A stretch of 64,000 nucleotides of DNA from an uncultured Pseudokineococcus sp. GTDB lineage: Bacteria; Actinomycetota; Actinomycetes; Actinomycetales; Quadrisphaeraceae. The stretch covers positions 398,889 to 462,888 of the forward strand of contig NZ_CANMAA010000003.1 of NCBI RefSeq assembly GCF_947495735.1, read 5' to 3'. Positions 33,533-41,901 of this stretch are shown here, piece after piece. The position numbers and the translations under genes were made by a program. The stretch's first letter is position 1. Every line of letters begins with the position of its first letter. The notes beneath the pieces were generated by a model. It saw only the letters and a list, made by a program, of their open reading frames with translations, made no database searches and had not been told where the DNA came from.

Positions 33533-33627
33533 CCGGTCGCGGGGCACGTGAGCCGAGCAGCGAGGTCGGGGCGCGAGCCCCGACCGAGCGCGTAGGCAGT
33601 GCCCCGCGACCGGCCGACCCGCCCGCC
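33519..33627. repeat. Nested inverted repeat with 29-bp perfect arms
   Basis: The arm at 33519-33547 (starting GGCGGGCGGGTCGGCCGG and ending GGGGCAC) is the exact complement of 33599-33627. Inside lies a second hairpin: GGTCGGGGC (33564-33572), loop GCGA, GCCCCGACC (33577-33585). The loop has the GNRA form. The left arm coincides with the third direct repeat. It lies 54 bases beyond the stop of the oligopeptidase B gene and could be its terminator, but is much longer than the other terminators here. Confidence 0.8.
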
Positions 33628-33680
33628 CCCCGACCACAGGCGACCGACCCGACCCCGACCGCTGACCGCGAGCGAACGCC

Positions 33681-35903
33681 TCAGGGCCGGGGCAGCAGCT
33701 CCGCTGGCGCGCCGAGGACGTCGAGCACCCAGGCGTACTCGAGGGCGCGCTCCTCCCAGCTCTTGTAGCGACCGGAGGCGCCGCCGTGGCCGCCGTCCAT
33801 CTCGGTGCGCAGCAGCACCGGGCGGCTGCCCGTCCCGAGCTCGCGCAGGCGGGCGACCCACTTGGCGGGCTCGACGTACAGCACGCGCGTGTCGTTCAGG
33901 CTCGTCATGGCGAGGACCGCGGGGTGGTCGACGGCCGCGACGTTCTCGTACGGCGAGTACGCCTTCATGTACGCGTAGACCTCGGGGTCCTCGAGCGGGT
34001 TGCCCCACTCGTCCCACTCGGTGACCGTCAGCGGCAGCGAGGGGTCGAGGATAGAGGTCAGCGGGTCCACGAAGGGCACCTGGGCCAGCACGCCGGCGAA
34101 GGCCTGCGGCGCCAGGTTGAGGGCGGCGCCCATGAGCAGCCCGCCCGCGGAGCCGCCCATGGCGACGGTGCGCTCCGGCGTCGTCCAGCCCTGCTCGACG
34201 AGCGCCGCGGCCGAGGCCACGAAGTCGGTGAAGGTGTTGGCCTTGGTCAGCTTCTTGCCGTCGTCGTACCAGTGCCGGCCCAGCTCGCCGCCGCCGCGCA
34301 CGTGCGCCACGGCGAAGACGACGCCGCGGTCGAGCAGCGACAGCCGCGAGATGGAGAAGGACGGGTCCATGCTCGCCTCGTAGGAGCCGTAGCCGTAGAC
34401 CACCGACGGCGCGGGCTCGCCGGCCTCGACGGCGGCGGCGACGTCGCGCCGGGCCACCACCGAGACGGGCACGCGGACGCCGTCGGGCGCCGTCGCCCAG
34501 GTGCGGCGCTGCACGTAGTCGCCGGAGTCGTACCCGCCGAGCACGGGCGTCTCGCGGCGCAGCGTCTGCTCGCCGGTGGCGACGTCGAGGTCCAGGACCC
34601 GCGGCGGGGTCACGAAGGACGTGCGCACGAAGCGCAGCAGCGGCTGGTCGAAGCCGCGGTTGCCGCCGAGGCCGACGCTGAAGAGCTCCTCGTCGACCTC
34701 GACCTCCTGCGGCGCGCCGATCGCCTCGGCGGTCAGCGGGGCCACAGCCAGGCGGGGCAGGACGTCGCGGCGGTAGGCCAGGGCGACGAAGCCCGCGAAG
34801 GGGGCCACGCCCTCGAGCCGGGTGCCGGGGACGTGCGGCAGCACCGTCTCCCAGTGCTCCGGCGCCGGGTCGTCGACGTCGACGACGGAGAGCTGGAAGT
34901 CCTCCGCCCCGCCGTCGTTGTGGAGCACGAGGAAGCGGTCGCGCACGGAGCCGTCCGGCTGGGGCAGCACGACGTGCTCGACGTCGTACTCCAGGCCCTC
35001 GCGGCGGGGCGCCACGACGCGCAGCCCCGCGTCGGGGTCGGTGGTGTCGAGGACGTGCGTCTCGCTCGTCGTCTTCGCGGCGCTCTCGACGACGAGGTAG
35101 CGGCGGCTCCGGGTGCGCCCGACGCCCACCCAGAAGCGCTCGTCGTCCTCGCGGTAGAGGACGTCGTCCTCGGCGGCGGGCGTGCCGACGCGGTGGCGGC
35201 GGACCTCGTGGGGGCGCCAGGCCTCGTCGACGACCGTGTAGTGGACGACGGCGGAGTCGGCGGACCAGGTGGCGGAGTAGAAGGTGCCGGGCACCTCGTC
35301 GGGCAGGTCCTGGCCCGTCTCGAGGTCGCGCACCCGCAGGGTGAAGCGCTCGTCGCCGGTGGTGTCGCTGGACCAGGCGAGCCTGGTGCCGTCCGGGCTC
35401 ACCGAGGCGGCGCCGACCGAGAAGAACTCGTGGCCCTCGGCCTCGACGTTGGCGTCGAGCAGCACCTGCTCGCCCGGGAGGGCCCCGTCGGGGCCGGCCG
35501 GGGGCGGGTCCCAGCTGCCGGGGGCGTCCGGGTCCTGCACCGGCGCCCGGCAGGAGAGGCCGTACTGCTGCCCCTCGACCGTGCGGCCGTAGTACCACCA
35601 GCCGCCCTCGCGGCTGGGCACGGACAGGTCCGTCTCCTGCGTGCGGGCCTTGATCTCGCCGAACACGGCCGCGCGCAGCCCCTCCTGGCCGGCGATCACC
35701 GCCTGCGTGTGGGCGTTCTCCGCCTCCAGGTGGGCGCGCACCTGCGGGTCGTCCTTGGCGCGCAGCCACTCGTAGGGGTCCTCCACGACGTCGCCGTGGT
35801 GCTCGCGCCGCACCGGTCGCCGCTCGGCGACGGGGGCTGGCACCTGCAGGGGGCCGGGGGTGGGCTGCGCCTCGTCGGCGTCGCTCGTCGCGGAGGGGCT
35901 CAT
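33681..35903 (-). CDS. ptrB: Oligopeptidase B (S9 prolyl oligopeptidase family)
   Basis: This 740-residue enzyme cleaves short peptides after basic residues. An N-terminal seven-bladed propeller (about 90-430) gates an alpha/beta-hydrolase domain holding the triad Ser585 (GGSAGG), Asp671 (NDTRV) and His706 (GGHGG). EDPYEWL near residue 42 and VRGGGELGRHWYDDGK near 540 are typical. No signal peptide is seen, so it is cytosolic. The ATG start follows a gap behind an ATPase gene. It probably stands alone, with the structured repeat block downstream. Confidence 0.92.
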   Translation of the reverse strand: MSPSATSDADEAQPTPGPLQVPAPVAERRPVRREHHGDVVEDPYEWLRAKDDPQVRAHLEAENAHTQAVIAGQEGLRAAVFGEIKARTQETDLSVPSREGGWWYYGRTVEGQQYGLSCRAPVQDPDAPGSWDPPPAGPDGALPGEQVLLDANVEAEGHEFFSVGAASVSPDGTRLAWSSDTTGDERFTLRVRDLETGQDLPDEVPGTFYSATWSADSAVVHYTVVDEAWRPHEVRRHRVGTPAAEDDVLYREDDERFWVGVGRTRSRRYLVVESAAKTTSETHVLDTTDPDAGLRVVAPRREGLEYDVEHVVLPQPDGSVRDRFLVLHNDGGAEDFQLSVVDVDDPAPEHWETVLPHVPGTRLEGVAPFAGFVALAYRRDVLPRLAVAPLTAEAIGAPQEVEVDEELFSVGLGGNRGFDQPLLRFVRTSFVTPPRVLDLDVATGEQTLRRETPVLGGYDSGDYVQRRTWATAPDGVRVPVSVVARRDVAAAVEAGEPAPSVVYGYGSYEASMDPSFSISRLSLLDRGVVFAVAHVRGGGELGRHWYDDGKKLTKANTFTDFVASAAALVEQGWTTPERTVAMGGSAGGLLMGAALNLAPQAFAGVLAQVPFVDPLTSILDPSLPLTVTEWDEWGNPLEDPEVYAYMKAYSPYENVAAVDHPAVLAMTSLNDTRVLYVEPAKWVARLRELGTGSRPVLLRTEMDGGHGGASGRYKSWEERALEYAWVLDVLGAPAELLPRP

Positions 35904-35996
35904 GACGGCGACCGTAGGCCGCTCGCCGCGACGGCGTCCCGGCGGGCTCCGCGACGGGTGCCGGCTGCGCGGCGGGGTGCTGCTGGGACGACGGGC

Positions 35997-36440
35997 TCAG
36001 GCGCCCAGGCAGGCCCACACGTGCTTGCGGGAGCCCTCGACGTACCAGCCGCGGTCGTGCGCGAGCAGCGCCACCAGGGGCAGGCCGTGGCCGCCCAGAC
36101 CGGGCGAGCGGTCGTGCTCCGGCGAGGGGGGCTTGGTGACGTCGGGGTCGGCGACGTCGAGCAGGCACCGGCCGCCGTCGAGCACCACGGTGACCTCCGC
36201 GGGCGGGGAGGCGTGCCGCAGGGCGTTGGTGACGAGCTCGCTCAGCAGCAGCGCGAGCGTGTCCGGGAGGCTGATCGCCCCGGCCCACCCCTCACCGGCC
36301 GCCGGCATCTCGGAGGCGTGCGAGGCGAGCTCGCGCCGAGCGGTGGTGAGGTCCGAGGAGCTGCGGACGACCCAGGAGAGGAAGGGGGGACCCTCCACGT
36401 CGGGGTGCCCCTGGGGCCAGGTGGTGCTGCAGGACACCAT
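35997..36440 (-). CDS. Anti-sigma-type HATPase protein (RsbW/SpoIIAB-like)
   Basis: This 147-residue protein has the GHKL ATPase pattern of actinobacterial serine-kinase anti-sigma factors: an N-box LLLSELVTNALRHA near residue 78, a DVADPD G1-like segment near 110 and GHGLPLVALLA near 128. It could bind a sigma factor or a STAS antagonist such as the protein at 41302. The ATG at 36440 follows a GGGTGGGG tract; the frame is open upstream, so the start is uncertain. The first 25 residues lack family similarity. Confidence 0.75.
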   Translation of the reverse strand: MVSCSTTWPQGHPDVEGPPFLSWVVRSSSDLTTARRELASHASEMPAAGEGWAGAISLPDTLALLLSELVTNALRHASPPAEVTVVLDGGRCLLDVADPDVTKPPSPEHDRSPGLGGHGLPLVALLAHDRGWYVEGSRKHVWACLGA

Positions 36441-36570
36441 CCACCCCACCCTCGACCCCCACGGGTCCTCGACACGTCCGGGCGCGTCGACGCCCGTGCT
36501 CGCGAACCACGGTAGGTGCGACGCCCCGTGAGCGCCCGTCCGCACCGCGCCGAGGTCCCTCGGACGGGGC

Positions 36571-37941
36571 TCAGGCGCCGCTGGCGGCGGTGCCCACGCG
36601 CGCGGACGCGGCGTCGACGAGCGCCGCCCAGCGCGGGTCCTCGCGCAGCGGCTGGGCCGCCGCCAGGACGCGGGAGCGCGCGGCGAGCACGAGGCCCAGG
36701 TGCTCGGCGTCCGGCCGCACAGCCTCCGCGGCGCGGGCCAGCAGGTCGAGCAGCGCGACGACGACCATAGGGTCGCCGGAGCCGTAGAGCAGGGGCTGGC
36801 CGACGACGAGGTCGAGGACCTCCGGCACGCCGTCGCGGCGCAGCACCACCCGGACCTGCCCGTCGTCGTCGCGCAGCAGCGCGTCCCCGACCCCGAGCTC
36901 GAGCGCCTCGGCGGTGGCCGCGCGCAGGTGGGTGATGGCGTGGACGGCGGTCGTCGGGTCGTTCAGCGAGGAGGACACCGCGCGCATCGCCACGTCGGCG
37001 AGCTGCCGCAGGCCGAACGTGGGGTCCTGGGTCGCCGACCGCTCCTCGCCCACGGCGACCGCCCGCCGCACGTCCCGCTCCAGCGAGGCGTCGTGCGCGC
37101 CGGTGCCGCTCGGCGCCTCCCCGGCGCGGGCGCCCGCCGGGGGCGGCTCCCGCGGCACCAGCCGCGCCAGCACGACGCCGGGCACCGCCACGGCGCCGGC
37201 GGAGGCGAGGAGGTCGACCACGGCGTCGCGCTCGCGGGCGAGCTCCACCAGCGCCGCGGAGTCGACGTGGGTCACGAAGCCCGTGCGCGTGGAGGTGACG
37301 GGGACGCCGTCGGTGCGCCCCTGCAGGTGCGCGGGCACCGGCTCCGCGGGCTGGGTGCGCGCCAGCACGCGGCTGGCCTCCGCGTGGACGTCGACGAGGA
37401 TCGGCTCGATGCGGATCTTGCGCGACAGGTGGGCCAGGAAGAGCACGAGCGTGATGACGCCCACCAGCGCCAGGACGACCGAGAGGGTCACCGAGAGCCG
37501 CGGGACGAACTCGGGGGTCGCGCTGGTCTCCTCGCGCACGGTCCGCAGGACCACCAGCGCGTAGGCGAAGGAGCCCAGGAACACGCCCAGGGTCACCTGC
37601 ACGGCACGGTCGCTCGCGAAGCTGCGCAGCAGCCGCGGCGAGTACTGGCTGCTCGCGAGCTGCAGGGTGACGACGGTGAGCGAGAAGGTCAGCGAGCTGA
37701 CCGTCATGAAGGCGCCGGCGACGGTCAGGAGGATGTCGCGGGCCGCCGAGGGCCCGCCCCCGAAGACGACGGTCCGCACGAAGAGGGGCAGGTCCTCGTC
37801 GACGGCCTGGTCGAGCAGCGGGAGCAGGACCCCGGCGGTCGTCGCGACGACGACGAACGCGACGGGGAGCGGCCACAGGTCCGCGCGCGCGGCCTCGGAG
37901 ATCGAGGACGCCCCGCCCGCAGCCCGCGGCCGCCCCCTCAT
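36571..37941 (-). CDS. DUF2254 membrane protein
   Basis: This 456-residue protein has four hydrophobic segments in its first 170 residues (typical SSLTFSLTVVTLQLASSQYSPRLL stretch near residue 80) and a large soluble C-terminal domain with SSSLNDPTTAVHAITHL near 330. It fits DUF2254, an inner-membrane family of unknown function. The ATG shares one base with the upstream YihY stop (TGATG), so the two are translated together and may form a membrane unit. Confidence 0.85.
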   Translation of the reverse strand: MRGRPRAAGGASSISEAARADLWPLPVAFVVVATTAGVLLPLLDQAVDEDLPLFVRTVVFGGGPSAARDILLTVAGAFMTVSSLTFSLTVVTLQLASSQYSPRLLRSFASDRAVQVTLGVFLGSFAYALVVLRTVREETSATPEFVPRLSVTLSVVLALVGVITLVLFLAHLSRKIRIEPILVDVHAEASRVLARTQPAEPVPAHLQGRTDGVPVTSTRTGFVTHVDSAALVELARERDAVVDLLASAGAVAVPGVVLARLVPREPPPAGARAGEAPSGTGAHDASLERDVRRAVAVGEERSATQDPTFGLRQLADVAMRAVSSSLNDPTTAVHAITHLRAATAEALELGVGDALLRDDDGQVRVVLRRDGVPEVLDLVVGQPLLYGSGDPMVVVALLDLLARAAEAVRPDAEHLGLVLAARSRVLAAAQPLREDPRWAALVDAASARVGTAASGA

Positions 37942-39080
37942 CAGCGCGAGGAGCGGTGGGAGCCCGAGCCGGAGGCGGAGTCGCTGGACCCGCGCCCCTG
38001 CTGCCCGGACTGCCCCTCGCCGGACCCCTCGCTGTTCTCCTCGCGCAGGCGACGGCCCTCGTCGATCGTCTCCTGCATCTTCTTGTCCTTCTTGTCGCTC
38101 GCGGTGGTGTCCCGCGGCGGCAGCTGGACGTGCTCCTCGGCGGGCATGCCCGCCTGGAGCTCGCGGCCGCGCTCGATCTCGGCGTCGATCTCGGCCCCGA
38201 GCAGCAGCGCGATGTTGGTGATCCACAGCCAGAGCAGGAAGATCACCGCGCCGCCGAGGGCGCCGTAGGTGGCGTTGTAGCTGCCGAAGTTCACGACGTA
38301 GAGCGCGAAGGCCACCGACGCGAGCAGCCACACGACGATCGCCACGAGGGCGCCCATGCTCATCCAGCGGAACTTCGGCTGCTGGATGTTGGGGGTGGCC
38401 CAGTAGAGGACCGCCACGAGCAGCACGACGATGAGCAGCAGCACCGGCCACTTCGCGATCTGCCACACCGTCACGGCCGTGGAGCCGAGGCCCACGACAT
38501 CGCCGACGGCCTGGGCGACCGGGCCGCTGATGACCAGGATGAGCAGGGAGATCGCGATGAGCACGACGGCGCCGAGGGTCAGCAGGAACTGGATCGGCTT
38601 GAGCTTCCAGACCGGTCGGCCCTCGTCGACCTCGTAGATCCGGTTCATGGCGCGCGAGAAGGCGCCCACGTACTTCGACGCCGAGTACAGCGCGCCCAGC
38701 AGGCCGACGACCACGCCGAGGCTGGCGCCACCGGTGCTCTGGTTGCTCAGGAAGCTCGTGACGAAGCCGTTGATGCTCTCCGCCATGCCCGGGTCGGGAG
38801 CCAGGGTGCTGACGATCTCCGTGATGCCGTCGGAGACCGCCTGGCTCTGGCCGAAGAGGCCGAGCAGGGAGACGATGGCGATGAGCCCCGGGAAGAGCGC
38901 GAGGACCGAGAAGTAGACCAGCCCGGCCGCGATGTCCGTGACCTGGTCCTTGGAGAACTCCTTGACGGCCCGCTTGACCATGTACTTCGCGGTGGGCTTC
39001 TCGATCTCGTCCGGGCTGTCCGGCTTCCGCGAGTCGTCCGGGTGGGGCGAGTCCTGCGCCCTCGCCTTGGTCTTCGACAT
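37941..39080 (-). CDS. YihY/BrkB-family inner membrane protein
   Basis: This 379-residue protein has six transmembrane segments and the family pattern AAGLVYFSVLALFPGLIAI near residue 52, SASKYVGAFSRAMNRIYEV near 133 and a TYGALGGAVIFLLWLWITN segment near 270. The N-terminus is highly charged. The C-terminal tail from residue 310 is a charged, Ser/Gly-rich region without predicted structure. The function of the family is unknown, and earlier ribonuclease BN annotations are wrong. It is coupled to the downstream DUF2254 gene. Confidence 0.9.
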   Translation of the reverse strand: MSKTKARAQDSPHPDDSRKPDSPDEIEKPTAKYMVKRAVKEFSKDQVTDIAAGLVYFSVLALFPGLIAIVSLLGLFGQSQAVSDGITEIVSTLAPDPGMAESINGFVTSFLSNQSTGGASLGVVVGLLGALYSASKYVGAFSRAMNRIYEVDEGRPVWKLKPIQFLLTLGAVVLIAISLLILVISGPVAQAVGDVVGLGSTAVTVWQIAKWPVLLLIVVLLVAVLYWATPNIQQPKFRWMSMGALVAIVVWLLASVAFALYVVNFGSYNATYGALGGAVIFLLWLWITNIALLLGAEIDAEIERGRELQAGMPAEEHVQLPPRDTTASDKKDKKMQETIDEGRRLREENSEGSGEGQSGQQGRGSSDSASGSGSHRSSR

Positions 39081-39209
39081 GTGCAGGTGTCTCCCGATGT
39101 GTGCGTGCCGCGTCGGCCCGGGGCCGTGTCCAGTGGCCCAGCGTGGCGGCAGCCGACCGTCCGCGCGAGGGGAGACGGGCGACCACGGCGGCGGACCTGC
39201 GCGACGGGG

Positions 39210-39236
39210 CTCAAGTCGCGGGTGCGACGTGCCGAG
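39210..39236 (+). promoter_or_regulatory. Possible FliA/WhiG-type promoter
   Basis: CTCA (39210-39213), 17 bases, then GCCGAG (39231-39236) fits the motility sigma-factor pattern of motile actinomycetes (CTCA-N15-17-GCCGAA) with one mismatch. The GTG of the GGDEF-EAL-like gene follows ten bases later. Short motifs of this kind can arise by chance in GC-rich DNA. Confidence 0.35.
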
Positions 39237-39246
39237 GCATGACCCC

Positions 39247-41271
39247 GTGAGCGCCCCTGACTTCCCCGCCCCGCAGCCGGTCGCGACCGCCGCCGGCCGG
39301 GTCGCGGACCGGCTCCTGTCCTCCGCCCGCGCCCCCTGGCGCACCTGGCGCCGCCGGCAGGCGGTGCTCACGAGCGCGCTGGCGCTCGCGGCGGCGCTGC
39401 TGGCGGCCGCCGTGGCCCTCCCGGGCACCTCGGGCGCCCCCCGCGGCGCCGGGGGCGCCGCCGCGGTGGTGCTGGTCCTGCTCGCCGTCGGAGCCGCCCC
39501 CCTGCTCCTCCCGGGAGCCCGGGTCGGGCGCGGCCCCGCGGCCTCGGCCGGGGCCGCGGGCCTCGTCCTGGCCGCGCTCGCGCTCGGCGCGCTCGCGGAC
39601 GGCGCCGCGCCCGCCGCGCTCGGCGTCGTGCTCGCGGGGCTGGTGGCCGTCCTCGTCGTCGCCCACCGGGCTCCCGGCCCGCTGCTGACCGCTGCCGCCA
39701 CCGCCGCGCTCGGCCCCCAGGTCCTGGCGGCGCTCGGCCTCCCCGGCGCGCCGGGCGGGCTCGCGCCGGTCGCGGGCGCCGTCGGGGCGCTCGCCGCCGC
39801 GGTGCTGGTGGCTCGCGCCGCCGCCGCCCGGCGGACGGGGACCGCGACGGGCGGCGCCCCCGGCCCGCGCGGCCCGGAGCTCGTGACCGCGCCCGACCGC
39901 GACAGCCTGCGCGACCTGCTGGTGGCGCACCTGCTGGCCCACCCCGGGCAGGGGCTGGCCCTGCTGCTCGTCGGCCTCGTGCCCTCCGAGGGCCGCGACG
40001 GCGCGGGCACCTGCGCCGACGAGCTGCTGCGCGCCGTGACCACGCGCACCGCCGGCGCCGTCCGCGACGGCGACGTCGTCGTCCGGCTGCCCGAGGGGGA
40101 GCTCGCCGTCCTCGTCACCGGCGGGACGGCCGAGAGCGCCCGCCGGGTGGGCGAGCGCGTCCGCGCCGCCCTGTCCTCCGGCGTCGTCGTGGGGGGCGCG
40201 CTCGTGGACCTCGAGACCAGCATCGGCGCCGGCGCCGGCGCGACGACGGCCGCCGCGGCGGACGGCCTCATGGCGGACGACGCCGCGGCCGACCGCCGGG
40301 GCGCCCTGGCGGGGGCCGCCCGCTGCGCCGACCGCCTCCTCGCCGAGGTGGACGCCGCCCTCGAGGTGGCCCGCGGGACCGGCACGGGCGTCGCGGTCGT
40401 CGACCCCGGGGAGCGCGAGGGCGCTCGTCTCGCCGACCTCGCGCAGCTGCGCGCGGACCTGCAGCGCGCCCTGGCCGACGACGCGGGCTTCCCCTTCCGG
40501 CTGTGCTGGCGCCCCCGCTTCGACGTGCGCGGCGGCCGCTGGACGACCGCCACGGCCGAGCTGGAGTGGGCCGGCGCCTCCGGCGCCGGCCGCCCCCCGC
40601 AGGAGCTCGCCGCGGGGACGACGATGGCGCCCGACCTCTTCCAGCTGCTCCTGCGCCAGTCGCTGCGCGCGGTGGTCGCGTGGCGCGCCGCCGGCGTGCC
40701 CGTCCAGGCCGCCGTCCGCGTGCCCGGCGAGGCGCTGGGCCGGCCCGGGCTCGTGGACCTCGTCACCGGCTCCCTCGCCGAGACCGGTGCGCAGCCCGCC
40801 GACCTACGCCTGCTCGTGGAGGACGACGACGTGGCCGCCGACCCCTCCGCCGCCGCCGTCGCCCTGGCCCGCCTCGCCGTCCTCGGGGCCCCGGCCTCCG
40901 TGACGGGACTGGGCGCCAACCGCTCCTCCGTCGCCGGGCTGGGGGCCCTGCCCGTGGACGAGGTCGTCGTCGACGCGCGGCTGGTGGCCTCCCTGCGCGC
41001 CGGGCACGAGGCGGACGCCCGGCTCGTGCGGGCCGTGGTCGGGCTCGGGCACGGCCTGGGGCTGCGCGTCGTCGCCGCGGGGGTGGACGACGCGGGCGTC
41101 CACCGCGCCGCCGTCGCCCTCGGGTGCGACGCGGTCGAGGGCGAGCACGTCGGGGCCCGTGCAGGCTCCTCCGCGGTGGCCGGTCTCGTCCTCGGCGGCC
41201 AGGGCGCCGACCTGCTGGCCCCGGCGCGACGTCCGTCGCTGCCCGCGCCCCGCCGCCACCCCGGCGCCTGA
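39247..41271 (+). CDS. Degenerate GGDEF-EAL membrane protein
   Basis: This 674-residue protein has about six hydrophobic segments (30-200), a GGDEF-like domain (about 215-370) and an EAL-like domain (about 400-665). Both catalytic signatures are lost. The GGDEF position reads PEGEL (282-286, after RL), EAL reads TAE (436-438), and the DDFGTG metal-binding loop reads TGLGAN near residue 555. The fold landmarks LPVDEVVVDARLV and LGLRVVAAGVD remain, so the protein is a fold-retaining non-enzyme, perhaps a c-di-GMP or protein sensor. The GTG start follows a possible motility-type promoter. A sister gene with intact motifs lies at 48809. Confidence 0.82.
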   Translation: MSAPDFPAPQPVATAAGRVADRLLSSARAPWRTWRRRQAVLTSALALAAALLAAAVALPGTSGAPRGAGGAAAVVLVLLAVGAAPLLLPGARVGRGPAASAGAAGLVLAALALGALADGAAPAALGVVLAGLVAVLVVAHRAPGPLLTAAATAALGPQVLAALGLPGAPGGLAPVAGAVGALAAAVLVARAAAARRTGTATGGAPGPRGPELVTAPDRDSLRDLLVAHLLAHPGQGLALLLVGLVPSEGRDGAGTCADELLRAVTTRTAGAVRDGDVVVRLPEGELAVLVTGGTAESARRVGERVRAALSSGVVVGGALVDLETSIGAGAGATTAAAADGLMADDAAADRRGALAGAARCADRLLAEVDAALEVARGTGTGVAVVDPGEREGARLADLAQLRADLQRALADDAGFPFRLCWRPRFDVRGGRWTTATAELEWAGASGAGRPPQELAAGTTMAPDLFQLLLRQSLRAVVAWRAAGVPVQAAVRVPGEALGRPGLVDLVTGSLAETGAQPADLRLLVEDDDVAADPSAAAVALARLAVLGAPASVTGLGANRSSVAGLGALPVDEVVVDARLVASLRAGHEADARLVRAVVGLGHGLGLRVVAAGVDDAGVHRAAVALGCDAVEGEHVGARAGSSAVAGLVLGGQGADLLAPARRPSLPAPRRHPGA

Positions 41272-41301
41272 GGGCCGAGCGGCGGGAGACCCCGGAGGGG
41301 C

Positions 41302-41640
41302 TCAGTCCTCCACGTCGAAGAAGTCGACCATCGCGGTGATCTCCAGCATCTGCAGCACCGGGCGCGAGGGGCGCAGCAGCCGCACGCGCGCGCCGCGCTC
41401 CCGCGCGGCGACCGCGGCGGTGATGAGGCAGTGCAGCCCCATGGAGTCGATGAAGGTCACTCCCGAGGCGTCGACGACCTCGATGTCCCGCAGCTGCGCG
41501 GTGAGAGCCGGTCCCGCGCTCTCCACGGCGTGCAGGTCGACCTCCCCCTCCAGGCGCAGCAGCGTCGGGTCGTCCCCGTCGAGGGCCACCGCGCCGTGGT
41601 CGGCGGAGGACGCGGGGGCGGTCTCGTCGGGTCGGCTCAC
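41302..41640 (-). CDS. STAS-domain anti-sigma factor antagonist
   Basis: This 112-residue protein has the SpoIIAA/RsbV fold: LLRLEGEVDLHAV near residue 27, and the phosphorylation-site motif VTFIDSMGLHCL with Ser66. It would bind and be phosphorylated by an HATPase anti-sigma factor, for which the protein at 35997 is one candidate. The GTG start has no clear ribosome site. The gene converges with the degenerate GGDEF-EAL gene. Confidence 0.85.
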   Translation of the reverse strand: MSRPDETAPASSADHGAVALDGDDPTLLRLEGEVDLHAVESAGPALTAQLRDIEVVDASGVTFIDSMGLHCLITAAVAARERGARVRLLRPSRPVLQMLEITAMVDFFDVED

Positions 41641-41901
41641 GGTCCCATGGTGGCCCGCGAAGCGGTCAGCGCGCACCACGACCACGGGCCGGCGGTCCGG
41701 GCCCGCCGCAGCACCAGGGGTTCCGGCGCCTCCACCGGGCCCGGGACGAGCATCGACCCCGGGAGCCGACGGGGGGGACGGCTCGACCGGGGTCGACCCC
41801 TGAAGCGTACGCCCGGTGGACGGATGGGCCGCCCACCCGGTCCGTAGGGTGGACGGACGCGGCGCCCCCGTCCCCCGTCCGCCGCCGGCCCCGGAGCCCC
41901 C

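Larger units (their letters stand above)
33239..33680. other. Intergenic block with direct and inverted repeats, no gene
   Basis: About 440 bases without a credible gene lie between oligopeptidase B and the MerR gene, both leftward. The block contains the MerR dyad, three degenerate direct repeats and a nested inverted repeat with 29-bp perfect arms. Open frames across it are shadows of the repeats. Confidence 0.6.

Noticed and set aside
33402..33627. Insertion sequence
   Set aside because: There is no transposase frame between or next to the inverted arms; the interior is only 51 bases. A non-autonomous element remains possible and is listed as a finding.
37941..40919. A minus-strand frame of 992 codons through the YihY and GGDEF-EAL genes
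   Set aside because: Only the end from 39080 to 37941 encodes a protein (YihY). The rest is antisense to the degenerate GGDEF-EAL gene and shows no family.
39247..41271. Active diguanylate cyclase/phosphodiesterase annotation
   Set aside because: All catalytic signatures (GGDEF, EAL and the DD metal loop) are replaced, so an enzymatic call is not supported.
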